Origin: Calocera cornea HHB12733
Taxonomy: Eukaryota > Basidiomycota > Dacrymycetes > Dacrymycetales > Dacrymycetaceae
Assembly: GCA_001632435.1 (NCBI GenBank)
Contig: KV423958.1
Span: 124,001-188,000, forward strand
Length of the DNA: 64,000 nucleotides
Direction of reading: 5' to 3'
In this document: in pieces, positions 53,287 to 64,000 of the stretch
Numbering within the stretch: position 1 is the first letter of the stretch
How the letters are laid out: each line of letters starts with the position of its first letter
The notes under the pieces: model-generated
The model's input: the letters and a program-made list of their open reading frames with translations, nothing else
Databases searched by the model: none
Told to the model about the DNA's origin: nothing
Made by a program: the position numbers and the translations under genes

Positions 53287-54472
53287 TGTGATGTGATGTG
53301 AGCCACGGCGTGCGGCGGTCCTGTACGTTCTGCACGCTCTCTCTGTACGCTGCGGCACTTGCTGTCCTGGCTTGGCTTGGACTGTGGGCGTCCGAGGCCT
53401 TGCGGGGCTGCAGAATAGAATCTAGATTCGTTTCTGGAATGGGATTGGAGCAACGTATCACAACTTATCGGCACACGTGCCGAACTAATCTACTGGGGGC
53501 GTGCTCGCCCGGCCCGGCCCTGCGAATCAGCGGCACTCCCCCCCGCGCCGGACCGTGCGCCCGAGCCTGCCAGAAGAAAAAGAAACAGAAAAAGGAAAAG
53601 GTGAAGGAGAAAAGGGACAGTACAGCATATGTAGCTGCCTCCCCCCCCTCCCCCCCCGGGTACACAAACTCGGCCGACACCCCCGCCCGGATCGCCCCCG
53701 TCGATGCCTGAGCCGCCGCCCGCTCCCCGGCGCGTGGTGGTGGTGGGGGGGACGCCTGAGGCAGGCGGACGGCGCGCGGGATGAGGTGCAGAGCCCAGCC
53801 CGCTGGCCAGTCGCCCGCGCCCCGAGCATTCTGAGCGGGCCGCCTTGAGCGTTGATCACGCGAGGCCCTCGCCGTGTCCCGCCCGTCGAAGAGTGACTTT
53901 CGGTGTACGGTGTACGGTGTACGGTGTACAGTCAAGGGGACCGATGGCACGAGCTGACAGTGCAGTGCAGTCCGTCGGCCGCGAAAGTGAGCCCCGTAGG
54001 GCCCGCACCGACTACGGCAATCCGCGGTGAGGGGGTGGCAGACATGACCGGCGGTACAGTAGCGTATGTAGCAGTATCAGTATAGCGTCTTTGAGAGAGG
54101 GGCTTATCGTCCTGATGCATAGGAAGGTAGTTGATGGTACTTCATCCTCGGGGTCAGCGCTCGACTTGTAGCCGTCGGAGAAGACTCACCACTCAATACC
54201 GTATGTACACGGAGCGGTCAGGCAGTTGTCACCACAAAATTAGACACACCATAGGTGCCGGAAGGGCTCAACGCCCCGGCATATCGCGAAGGCGCGTCTA
54301 GAAGTCGCACACACGCCTGCGAGCTGTGTTCCGCAGTGCCCTGGGTTGGCTGCGCACCGTCATAAATGCAACGAGGTAAGATTGACTGTGACTCATGATA
54401 CAGTGCAAGCGTGGAGGAAGCCATGGGTATCTAGTGCAACTCACAGCCTCGAATAGGGCAGGACGATCAAGC
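53287..54472. other. Intergenic region of 1.2 kb carrying a gene relic
   Basis: Apart from the relic at 53976-54045 nothing coding is seen. It contains A-rich and C-rich runs at 53570-53620 and 53639-53660, and a triple GTACGGT run at 53903-53930. Confidence 0.5.
53976..54045 (-). pseudogene. Relic of the FAD monooxygenase 5' end
   Basis: On the minus strand, ATG at 54045 opens MSATPSPRIAVVGAGPTGLT followed by FAA. This copies the first 25 or so residues of the enzyme at 45562-46884 (SPRIAVVGAGPAGLTFAA). The nucleotides agree closely over about 60 bp, with mostly third-position changes. After the Ala-Ala the similarity stops and the frame ends within 20 codons. No DG or GD motif follows on either strand in the next 500 bp. 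Confidence 0.7.
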
Positions 54473-55650
54473 TCACTTTCTCCGCACAAACTTCCACTTG
54501 AACACCCTCGGCCGCCACAGCTTCTCCTCCTTCTTTCTCTCGACCGCGTCCTCGTCCTCGTCCTCATTCCCGGCCTTCTCATCAGCATCATCCAGCTTGA
54601 CCTCCTCAGCCTCTCTCATCTTCTGCCGCCCACCCTTGCCCATCAGCACCTTCTGCAGCTCCAGCTCCGAGAGAGCATAGCGTAATTGCGTATTCCGTAG
54701 TAGACGGGCAGAGAGCTCAGTTATCAGGGTAGAGCGGTGGGACCTGCACTCTTCGTCGGTCGCAGGTATAACATCGTCAGTGGCTGGCCGGGTATCCGCA
54801 GCTGACGAGGATTTGCGCCGTTTAGACTTGGCAGGTGTGGGCGGAAGCCAGCCGAGCGATTCCAGGTCTGCTGCTGGTACCGGCGCGAACTGGAATTCAG
54901 GAACGTCGTCATCCTCCATATCCAGTTCCTCTACTACAGCAGAAGGCGGCTGATAGGATTTCGCTGCCCTAGTATCAGCATCCAGCCTCTGTGCATAGAC
55001 GGTTGACGACGCACCTTCCTCGTCGTTCTCAGCAAACACAACATGCCCCGCACTCAGTTTCGGCCCTGCGGGCTTCTTGCTCTTTCCATTGCTCGGAGTG
55101 GAGGCAAGCAGTCCAGCGCTCTGAAGGGTCTTCATCTCCTGTGATGTTAGGCCATCCTGAGAGGGCAGCAGGTCGGCAAGAAGTGTGAGTTGCGCTTTGA
55201 GAGCCTCAATCCGCTACCACAAGTGATGAGATAGAGAAAATATCATGTATAAAGGGAAGAAAACGCACTCTGAGGTTGGCTGCCTTCTGTGTGCGAATGT
55301 AGTTCGCATCCTGGCTTTTGAGCACTTTGGCGACATCAACCGGCAGGGCCTCGTTGCCCCTGTCCTGCACATGCACTCCTCCCTGTACGCATATGAGCAG
55401 CCGTCCAACATCATCCTCAGTAGTGACGCACCTCTGTTCTTCCCTTTATCATCCCAAAGTAGAACTCATCCTTGTTCCTCTCCGACGCCTTGACCCTCAG
55501 CCGCGTGAGCTTGTTCTTCTTGGCATGGTAGTCCCGGGCCCGCAATATATAGTCCTTGTGCTTTTCAAGCAGGCCAAGCTTTTGACGATTCGCAAGCTGT
55601 CCACGCTCTTTGTGATTCCGCCGCGGAGCGGCATTGCGCATTGACGACAT
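54473..55650 (-). CDS. UTP11: U3 snoRNA-associated protein Utp11
   Basis: 357 residues from exons 55650-55432, 55382-55269 and 55213-54473 on the minus strand (introns 49 and 55 bp). It is a subunit of the small-subunit processome in the nucleolus, needed for 18S rRNA maturation. The N-terminus is diagnostic: [40 protein letters not shown], then [19 protein letters not shown]. The next exon gives [20 protein letters not shown]. The middle is longer than in yeast Utp11 (250 aa), with an acidic, probably disordered insertion. The C-terminus ends in a helical basic segment ([15 protein letters not shown]) typical of the family. Confidence 0.94.
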
Positions 55651-56591
55651 GGCGGAGAGATGAGGTGAAAAGGACTAGAAAGTTGGCTGCTCGAGGAAGC
55701 GCTCGAAAATGCGTTGCACAGCCACTAGAAGCGAGCGCCCACTTCAGTTTGTGGGCGAGGGACGGGCCTGGTGCCCCAACAGGTCATAGATTCTTGAATA
55801 CTCAACCAAGAGTGCCAACCAAAAGGTCCTGCGCCCTCCCCGGCCACGCTCCTTTGAGTGTTTGACTATTTGGTATGTGGTATACAGTACTCGCTGGTCA
55901 GGCGAGGCCCCAGCCCCAAATGCCCAGGCAGTGCCCGCGCCGGGGTCTTTCAATACGTTCACCGTCTTGTACGGTGGGTGACAGGTGTTCACTTCCATAG
56001 AACAAGCAGGCATCCCATGGGCGTAATCTTGGGAAGGATTGAGCCTCGCCGATCAGATGCCGTTTTGGTGCACGCTCGACTTACGGCAATAATCTCCTGT
56101 TTTGACATTGAGTTTTCCATGAATGGACGCTGGGTGGTTTGTTAGCACAGCAAAAGCGCGATCCTCGGGGCGAGTCATCCGCACACCGTCATTTGTGTGA
56201 TCACGAACTGTATGATGATTACTGATGTTAGAGAGACTGTCCAGCTTCCGTTCCAATGACACAACAACGGTGTAGAAGCCTCCTCCCGACCGCTCCTCCA
56301 GGCGAGAAGAATGTCCCATGGTGATACGAGAGGAGAAAGGACAAACAACGGAAAGGGGAGAGTGAAACTGTACTGAAAAAGGCGAGACGTCATGAAGAAT
56401 GCATACAACAGCGTGTGCGATCCGCCCCCCCGGCTGCTCCAATCCGGCCCCCGTCCACCCGTCCGGCGCTCCAGTCCTGTTTGTGCTAGAAATACAGAAT
56501 GCGAGGGAAAGTGGGATATGTGTCGGTGTGTCGGCGTGTCGGCGTGTCGGTGTGGGGGATATCTCGTGCTCCGTTTGCGGAGGGCACATGT
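55651..56591. other. Intergenic region of 0.94 kb with a dispersed repeat
   Basis: No supported gene. It contains the second copy of the 42-bp repeat (55977-56018) and CGTGTCGG tandem units at 56520-56555. A minus-strand frame at 56053-56319 starts MGHSSRLEERSGGG but lacks any recognised domain. Confidence 0.5.
55977..56018 (+). repeat. Dispersed 42-bp repeat, copy 2
   Basis: Matches 35560-35601 at 36 of 42 positions. The core GTGAacaggtgtTCAC is again a near-palindrome. It lies about 0.57 kb past the 3' end of the second KRE6 gene, in the same relative orientation as copy 1. Confidence 0.7.
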
Positions 56592-59132
56592 CTAGCATTG
56601 GTCGACGAGCCGGTTCTTGGGGAATGTCTGTCCTGCTTGCTCCCAGGTCGTGATATTAGGGTTGTTATACACGTCTGGGTGCCTGCGACGCGTGTCAGCA
56701 AATGTGCACTGGTCTGATTCTGATGAAAGAAGAGGACGGACTCGGCAATATACCGCGCGGTCGGGTGGTCCACCGGGTCGCAGCCGATGTTCTTCGATCC
56801 TGTCTTCTGGTACACCCGCACATAGTCGATGAGCATGTACGCCGGGAAGACGAGGTTGGCGAAGTCGATCGCGCCGAAGCTGGGGGAGATGCCCAGGTTG
56901 GCGATGATGTACATCGGCTCCTCCGGGATGAGCCGCTGGCCAATCTTCGTGTCCGCGTTCGGCCCGATCGCCGCGGCGTGCAGGGTCCACGACGGCTGGC
57001 CGTTGGACACCCAGGTGATGTACCCGTCGTCGCCGGGCTGGATCTCGAATCCGTAGGTGGAGAAGCAGCCCGAGTTCTGCTGGTAGCACTGCTGGTTCGT
57101 CTGCGTGAGCACCGACGCCGCTTCCTGGTACACGCCGCCGTGGTACGAGTTGACGTCGGAGATGCCCGTGTTGTACACCTGGTAGTCCGCGTCCGACGTG
57201 CTGTTGATCTACATGTCGCAGCCGATCAGCCCCGTTTGCTCACCTCACGGCGGGGCGGAGGGACTCACCTGCCAACCAGCGTCGAACGGGGCCAGCTGCG
57301 CGCTCTGGCTCACATAGCCCACCCGCGCGCCGTTATCGACCTGCGCCTCGAGGATGTCGACCTCGGGCGCGCTCCTGCCCGGGAAGGTCCCGTCGGCCTT
57401 CATCGGCCCCGGATGGTCCTCGCCCGGGCAGGTGCACGCACTCACCCGCTGGCCAGGCAGGAAGCTGAGCTCGCCGCCCCAGTTCGGGTCGCCCGTCGTG
57501 AGCGCCGCGGGCGGGCCACCGTCCTGCGTCTGGTTCTTGAGCGTGCCCAGGTCGCACGTGTCGTACGTGTAGGGCCACATGCCATCGAGGCTCCCGCCGT
57601 ACCCCGCGCGGCCGAGGTTGCCCATCGTCCAGACAGCCGGCCAGAGCCCGTACACGCTCGACTTGCCCGGCAGGGAGACGGACACCTCGACGTAGCCGCC
57701 GGTGAAGCAGAACTTGTTCCACGAGGCAACCATGCCGCCCGTGTACGCCTCGCCGCGGTCGGCGGTGTCGTTGAGCCAGATCTTGAGCGAGCCGCCGGCG
57801 GTGGTGACCGCGCGCGGGTCGTACCACTCGAGGTTGCCCGTCTGCCAGTAGTGCAGGTTGACCGCCTCCCAGTAGGGGTCGTCGCCCGGGTAGAAGGAGC
57901 GGCCGTCGACCTCGAACTCGTCCGAGAAGACGAGCTCGTACGGCGAGCCGTCCATCAGCCCGTTGTGCGTCATCGCCGAGGCCGGCGTGGCCGCGTCGAT
58001 GATGCCCACGTTGGAGATGAGCTGGGGCACCTGCCCCGTGCTGTTGATCCCGCCGATGTTGTACCCGCCGTTCGTGGCCTGCGCGTGCTGCTCGAAGAAC
58101 GAGATGATCGGGAACCCGGCACTGTGTCGTGCATCAGCAACAGCGTTCATCCTCCCGCGAGCCACGAAACACTCACAAGAGCACAATCAGGCTCGTACAG
58201 AGGATGATCAAGCACCCGATATTCTGCAGCCCGCGAAGCGTAAAGATGTTCCCCCCGCGGTCTTTGCGATAGTCCCGCTTCGGGTCGGGCGTGTGCAGGA
58301 AATCGTCCGCCTCCTCGCGGTCCGGGAACTGGCCCCAGCTGTTCGGGTCGGGCGCGAGCGAGAAGCGCGAGGTGATGGACGTTGCGCGCGAGTGGGTGCC
58401 GGGTGCGCCGGGCTGTCACAGCACCAATCCGCATCAGCATGACTCTCTCTTTGTAAGGGGGAGACGCACCACCAAAGGGACCTCAGCACTGCTCCTCCCC
58501 GAGTCGCTCTCACTGACGCTGCTGATCGGCCTGTGCCCATACGGCCCCGGCCCCGCCACGGCAGGACCAGCAGTGCTAGCGCTCACCGCGCTATTGGTGC
58601 TATATGCGCTGCTCCGGTACGCCGAGTCCCTGTACCCCGAAGACCCAGGCGGGGAGGGGCGGGAGCGCGGGCCCATGGGCGGGCTGGGCCCCTGCGCCCC
58701 CGCGCTATGCAGGGGGAGCAGCTCGGCCGTCGAGCTCTGCGCGCTGCCCGCCATGCCCCCGCCCATGCCGAGGCCGTACGGCCCCGCCCCGGCGCCGACA
58801 GCGCTGTTCCGGATGCTCGGCTCCCTACTCGGCGGCGCACTCGGCGCCGGGCTGGGCTGGAGCTGGGGCAGGTACGTGCTGGTGTACGGCTGGGGCACTG
58901 GCTGGAGCAGCTCTGGCGAGGACGCGGAGGGGGAGGAGCGGGACTGCCAGACCTGCTGGTCCGGGCGGAGGAGCTGCTGTGGCTGGAGCGCGGGCTGCAC
59001 GGGCGGGCGAGGGGGCAGCGAGGGGGCGAGGGCGAGCGGTGGGGGGACGCGTTGCTGTGCGAAGGGGTAGACGGAGGAGCGCGGGGAGGGGCCGGTTGAG
59101 GACGGGGGTGGAGGGGGGCGGGAGTAGGACAT
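56592..59132 (-). CDS. KRE6/SKN1-type beta-glucan synthesis protein (GH16), paralogue 2
   Basis: 769 residues. Exons on the minus strand are 59132-58470, 58412-58177, 58121-57269, 57208-56742 and 56682-56592. Its architecture equals that of the copy at 36396-38849: disordered Pro/Ser-rich cytosolic region of about 225 residues, EEADDFLHTPDPKRD, one membrane helix (LQNIGCLIILCTSLIVLF), and a GH16 domain with LVFSDEFEVDGRSFYPGDDP, SWNKFCFTGGYVEVSVSLPG, GLWPAVWTMGNLGRAGYG and the catalytic EVDILEAQV. It lacks the two introns that interrupt paralogue 1 after LHYW and after GGYIE, and has one (57268-57209) that paralogue 1 lacks. The last donor (GTCCGT) is weak but gives the expected YIAEHPDVYNN. 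It ends RLVDQC. Confidence 0.92.
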
Positions 59133-60318
59133 GCTGCGTGCTGGCTGGACGTCGGTGCTGGATGGTGGTGGGAGGTGGGAGGGGGCGCTGAGGGTGTTGT
59201 TGGGAGGGTGCGAGGTGGCCCGAGGGCGCTAAGGGCCTCCCTGGTGCAGGTGCTTGCAGCGGGTGAACAAGGGTCGTTCGTCGAGCGTCGAGTGTCGCTG
59301 TATATCGTGGTGGTCAAGAGCAAGCAGCCGTTGTGCAATAGGGGCTCAGAGGCAGGTGTGGTGTGGTGTGGTGTGGTGCCGTTCCAGCAGACAGGCCGGC
59401 ACTTCTCCGGGAGGACAGCAGTTGCTGCGTCGCTGGCGGCTTTGTGGTGCAATCGCCGTCGGGTGAATGGGACTGAAGTGGGTGCCGCAGCAGCAAGTGA
59501 GGCGAGGCGGGTGAGCGTGTGCTGTCGTGTCCAGCGGCGCTCGACGAGCAGGCGACGGATGGGAGGCAAGGCCGGGTGAGCTGTCCCGTCCTCGGGAATG
59601 GGATCAGCACAGCACACTGGGCAGGCGCGGTCCCTGACGCACAGGCGCGGAGAGGGTCAGGCCACCGCGCGCCCGGCCGTCCCTGCTTCCTATTCCTGAG
59701 CCTTCTCAAGGCCAGCTGGAAACGAATGGAACAGAAGCGGTAATGTACGCTGTGACCGTACCGCTACAGGCTAATCCAGCACAGACGACACACGGGTTCG
59801 CTCCTTCATTCCCCTCGCCGCCTTCGGTGGGGACCGCCAAGGCCCCCTGAGACACCAAAACAGGCGCGTCGCGCTCCACCCTGCTCCCGCACGTGAGCGG
59901 CAGGCCATCACCGCCCACCGTCGCGAAGGGGCCTCTCACCCCGAGCTCTGACTCACGCGGTGGCGTCGCCACAATCCATGGGCGACGGGACGGCAAGGTG
60001 CGACAACACGGTCTAGCATTACGAGCCGCTAATTACACAGGCGCTCAACACTTCCTCTTCCCCTCTTTCTCCCACACTTCCATCTTCCATCCAAATATAA
60101 ATCGAATCCGAACAAAAATCAATCTAATTCCGGTTCCAAAGATTCCAATCCGAAAAAAATAACCAACCGATCCGACGGTCCAACACCCAACCCACAAAAC
60201 AAAACAAAACAAGGAAAACAAACACAGCCGAAAACAGAACGAAACCAATGCGAGCCATCATGAACGAAAATTGCAGCGGGGTGTCAGATGAAGTGGGAGA
60301 TATATAACTAACTAACTA

Positions 60319-60347
60319 TTTGGGTTTGGGTTTGGGTTTGGGTTTGG
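60319..60347 (+). repeat. TTTGGG microsatellite
   Basis: Nearly five tandem copies of TTTGGG. It differs from the fungal telomere unit TTAGGG. Confidence 0.85.
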
Positions 60348-60546
60348 TGTTTCATTTCGGTTTTGATTCTGGCTGGCGTTGTGGCTGGGTTGGGTTGGTT
60401 GGTCGCGCGTTGAAAGGCGGCAGAACGCTGTGCTTCTGCCCTCGAGAGCCCGGGTAGGGGAGGCGGGGTGGACCGCAGAGTCCTTCGATTTCTTTCCGAG
60501 GGAATGGAATGAAGTGGTGTCCAGACCAGCTGAAGGACCGCACGGC

Positions 60547-60580
60547 TTTGTGTTTGTGTTTGTGTTTGTGTTTGTTTGGT
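60547..60580 (+). repeat. TTTGTG microsatellite
   Basis: About five tandem copies of TTTGTG. Confidence 0.85.
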
Positions 60581-60779
60581 TTGATTCGAGAGCCCGGGAA
60601 ACTGACAAATGACGAATGACGAATGACTTGGAATGAGGACAACAACATCGTATTATACCTGATCGCACACTCTTCCTCCCCCCCTCCCCCCCTCTCGCCC
60701 GTGCACTGCCCACTGCTCGGCACTGGGCAGCGGACGGGCAGAGGACACAGACCCGGCGAGGACGTTCAGCGCGGTGCGC

Positions 60780-62605
60780 TCAGGGCGTGTAGCGGAACGC
60801 ATGTGCGTCGTCCGCGAGCTCGCTCGTGTCGACGGCGGCGTTGCGGTCGACGACGCCGTACAGCCTGTCGCGGCGGGTGTTCTCCCAGCGGTACCACATC
60901 GTCAGCCCCAGGGCGAGGACGGCGGCGAGGTAGGCGAAGCCGCAGGAGATGCCGAAGCCCTTGAGGTACCGCGGCGCGTCCGCCGTCGGGTAGATGTTCG
61001 ACCCGAGGATCGACCCGCACTGGCCGATGCCCTGGAAGATCGGGATGCCCGCCGCGCGCTTCGATTCCTGCTCGTCCGGTCAGCTGCTGTGACGAAGAAC
61101 AGCACGCAAGAGAGGCGACGCACCGAGCCCATGTTGTACGGGAACCAGGCTATCGCCATGCCGATGGTGGTGTAGGTCGCGGCGGTGACAAGCACGGTGG
61201 CGAAGTACTTGACGTGCACGGGCACGTCGACGATGAGCAGCAGGTAGCCCGTGCCGCCCACCATGGACGAGATGAACATCGGCCAACCGCGCGACTGGTA
61301 CTTGTCCGACACGAACGAGACTACGATGAGCACCGCCGCGGCGATCGCGTAAGGGGGCACGGCTGGCAAGGGAAGGTCAGGCGTGCGTGGTAACACCTGT
61401 GTGCGGGCAACGTACTGAACAACTGGGCGTTGGCACCCGCGTAACCCATGTTCTGGACGATCGTGGGCAGGAAGCCGTTGAGCGAGGCGGCCTGGGCGTT
61501 AGCGCCAAAGTAGATGATGCCGTAGATGTAGACTTTGATGTCCTTTGCGGCCCTCCACACGTGCCTCAGGTTCAGCGTGTGCGCCCGCTCCTTCTTCCCA
61601 CCGCGGTTCATCCGCTTCACCGCGAGCCGCTTCTCCTCGGGCGACAGCCATGTCATGGTGTCCGGACGGTCGGGGAGGACCTTCATGCACAGCAGGCCGA
61701 CGATGACCGCCGGGAAACCCTCGATGATGAACAGCAGCCGCCAGTCCGCCACCCGCGAGTCGATGTGCTGCACGCCGTACGCGATCAGTCCGCCGAACGC
61801 ACCCGCCAGCGAGGCGCACGCGAACCATGTGCCCAGACGGCCACCGATCTCGGCGCGGGTATAGAAGAAGGCTGTGGCACCGCGGTCAGCGTGGTGGAAA
61901 CGATCCATGGGACAACGCACTGAAGTAGAGGGAGATGTTCGGGGAGAACATCGACTCGAAGAAGCCGACGCCGAAACGGCAAATGAATGCGTTGGCAAAG
62001 TTGTAGGATAAGGCTTGCAGTGCTCTGCGTGGTCAGCTGGGTCAGTGCCGGTCACGGAACGACTGTGTAGCACACGAACGAGCAGAAACCCCATCCTGTT
62101 GCGGCGACACCAAGCCAGAAGTTCTGGGAGAACTTCTTCCCTAATATTGTCCCGGGGAACTGGAAGACGATATAGGCACTGTTCGACGTCAGTGCCGGTC
62201 AGCTCCGCAAACGCTGAGCACGTACAAGAAGAAAGAAGAGTTGAGCCATGCAAACAGCTGGCCGGAAGGATCGCCGCCCAGAATATCTTGGGGCAAACCC
62301 ATCAGTCGGCCGTTACCCAGATTTGCTCGATCCAGGTAGCCCAGCAGGTACACCAACATGAGCAAGGGCATGATGACACGGTCGAACTTCTTGACAAGCC
62401 GCTTCTCGGCCTCAAGGTCGATGGACGTATCATCATCATCAACCTCGATCTCCTTGTCGTTAGGCCCACCGTCCGCGATCGCCTTCAGCTCGATCCGGTC
62501 AACGTCGAGGAAAGAAATCTCCTTCGGCTTGGACATTTCGCGGGGTAAGAAAGGGAAGGGGTGGGAAAAAGGAGAGTCAGGGCGTGAGTGCTCGTCTGCA
62601 GACAT
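60780..62605 (-). CDS. MFS permease of the Dal5/allantoate (anion:cation symporter) family
   Basis: 523 residues. Exons on the minus strand are 62605-62226, 62178-62074, 62024-61921, 61871-61416, 61362-61124 and 61067-60780; introns 47-56 bp. Helix 1 ends with the family motif LVYLLGYLDRANLGNGRLMG. Further marks are IVFQFPGTILGKKFSQNFWL in helix 2, CRFGVGFFESMFSPNISLYF in helix 4, and YTRAEIGGRLGTWFACASLA in helix 5. The central loop contains WLSPEEKRLAVKRM, typical of Dal5-like permeases. The C-terminal half has YPTADAPRYLKGFGISCGFA. Relatives import allantoate, nicotinate, pantothenate or small organic anions, and which of these applies here cannot be told. ATG 62536 (MSKPKEI) is an alternative start. 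Confidence 0.9.
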
Positions 62606-64000
62606 GTTGGGCCGGATTATAAGACGACGCTTAGTATGGTACCAGGAAGAGAGTAGCAAGGGCGCCCTGCCAGTGTCCTGTCAAGGAACCGGGGGAACGG
62701 TATCTTGGGAATGCTCTCTCCGTCGCTTCGATACCTCCGGCACTCGTGCTGCCGCCAATCGCCATGATGGTGCCGTACTGAATAGTTCCTAGTTTTGGAT
62801 AAGCGGGCGCAGACCCTTAAAGGAGGACGGATCCCTCAGGCGGACGTTTCTTTCTGCCTTACGGAAGAAAACCACCGAAATTGCCTCCTATATTTGGGAA
62901 TGAATCAATTGCCTCCGCAAACCTGGGGCATACCCGGGGGAGGCACTGAGACATTCCTGGCGGCGGTTTGAGCGCTTTGGGGGGCTCTGGAATATTTTGC
63001 AGCAGTATTTTGGAGCGAAAGAAGGAGCACGCTCATATTTCCCATGGTCTTATCAAAGGGAACACGCTGACGTTGTCGCTCTGAGCTCTCCACCCGACTC
63101 TTGTTCGGAGCCATGAGGCATGAATTGATTCAGTCCAGTTTTCGGATGAGCAACATGGAAAGGGACCCTTAGACTGGAATGCCTCCATGTGCTGCGAGGT
63201 TGGACCGCGTGCGGGATCAAGTCCCTTAGCGCATCTTGTGGTACTGTGCGCCAGCAACGCCGTCTGAAATGGGCGATGGGGCCTCAGGGCGAGCTGTCTG
63301 GGCCCGCAGTGGAACCCGTAGCGACTGTGGAAACCCGAGGGTGCGATTTCGAAAAGCTGGTGCCAGTCTGTTCGGAGAGGGTCCCTCATCTTGTATTTTC
63401 TTGGAGTCGGTCGAGAATGTAGACCGCCATATTCACATGGAATTCGCACTTGTTCCAGCTTACCCCATACCTGTCGCCCTTCCGCGCGACAAACTGCACC
63501 CTCCGGGTCTCTCAGGCGGAAACCACCGGCGCGGCTGCATCATAGTTGTCTTAGGGTGTGATATCGGACATTTATTCTAGGGTTGTTTATCCGCATGAAC
63601 GACCTCAGAATTATACACCGAAAGTCATGGAAAGACCCTTTCGCTGTGGTCACATTCCAGACCAGTTTCCAAGAGCTGAAAGGAAAGGGCCCCAGATGTT
63701 TAACCTAGCGGCACCCCCAGTGCTACCCCATAAAATAAACCCTCGGATGAGCGTCCCGGTTGTTTGTCGTTTCTTCCCGACATTCCTTGGAAGCTGTTTT
63801 TCAATATCATTGTTGCAAGTCACGCGTGTTAGAAGCAGCTAGCTGTTAGTATCCATGGCTCAGCGGCTTCTGTGCCGTATGTTGATCCAAGAACGACGGC
63901 TGACTCTGTGCTTCTAGGAGGCGCGCGCCACAGAAGGATTCGGCGGCTTCTGTCTTCTACTGACTTAGGCACGGCCCATAGGCTCGGCCTTAACCCAAAT
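62606..64000. other. Right-hand 1.4 kb, no gene recognised
   Basis: It begins with the permease promoter. No frame shows a domain or a spliceable chain. GCGGCTTCTGT occurs twice near the right edge (63864 and 63942). A CATAAAATAAACC element near 63728 resembles a TATA box but no start follows in the window. Confidence 0.45.

Larger units (their letters stand above)
59133..60779. other. Intergenic region of 1.65 kb, no gene
   Basis: It holds the promoter and leader of the second KRE6 gene and the 3' flank of the MFS permease. Two simple repeats occur at 60319-60347 and 60547-60580. The part 60050-60250 is A+C-rich. Confidence 0.5.

Noticed and set aside
56053..56319. 88-codon minus-strand frame MGHSSRLEERSGGG...
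   Set aside because: It looks partly gene-like but has no recognised domain or splice chain, and a possible donor inside would truncate it. Left out of the gene list.
56702..58207. 501-codon plus-strand frame, rich in Arg and Val
   Set aside because: It is the antisense shadow of the second KRE6 gene; the minus strand carries all conserved GH16 motifs.
60319..60347. Telomere-like GGGTTT array
   Set aside because: The unit is TTTGGG, not TTAGGG, it is short and internal, and a second unrelated TTTG microsatellite lies nearby.
1..64000. tRNA, rRNA or CRISPR features
   Set aside because: A read-through for B-box-like GGTTCGANTCC, rRNA-like blocks and spaced direct repeats found nothing convincing. 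A tRNAscan-SE or Infernal run would be decisive.

Overview
The window is nuclear DNA from a filamentous basidiomycete, most likely an Agaricomycete. Genes sit close together on both strands and almost every one is cut by short introns of about 46-65 bp. The gene set is fungal: a KRE6/SKN1-type glucan-synthesis pair, ERG26, LSB5, IMA1, UTP11, SLD2 and an HST3/4-type sirtuin. I could place 27 protein genes (one cut by the left edge) and one gene relic. For all complete models the exon lengths sum to a multiple of three. No RNA gene, CRISPR array or intact transposon was recognised.

Layout. 0-6.8 kb: 3' part of SURF1/SHY1, a 1046-residue membrane protein of unknown function, and a 144-residue coiled-coil gene. 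7-17.6 kb: an atypical SDR, SLD2, an acidic BCL7-like protein, an MFS transporter, the replication factor C subunit RFC4, and mitochondrial seryl-tRNA synthetase. 17.9-23.9 kb: three tandem O-methyltransferase paralogues with nearly superimposable exons. 25.4-35.3 kb: TatD nuclease, a SNAPC1-like factor, ERG26, IMA1 and a UBE2O-type E2/E3. 36.4-42.6 kb: first KRE6/SKN1 paralogue and LSB5. 43-49.4 kb: cytochrome P450, an intronless FAD monooxygenase and the sirtuin. 50.9-55.7 kb: PLC-like phosphodiesterase, PAP2 phosphatase, a small relic of the FAD monooxygenase, and UTP11. 56.6-62.6 kb: second KRE6/SKN1 paralogue and a Dal5-like MFS permease. The last 1.4 kb has no gene I can support.

Most genes are housekeeping and do not form one pathway. 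SLD2 and RFC4 both serve replication, and LSB5 and the KRE6 pair serve endocytosis and cell-wall assembly. The accessory part is the O-methyltransferase array, with the P450 and FAD monooxygenase 20 kb away. Together these look like tailoring enzymes of secondary metabolism or detoxification, but no backbone synthase is in the window. The most interesting observations are the tandem O-methyltransferases with matched exon lengths, the rearranged introns of the two KRE6 genes, the FAD-monooxygenase relic, two non-coding repeat families, a long inverted repeat, a 9-nt micro-exon and two GC-AG introns.
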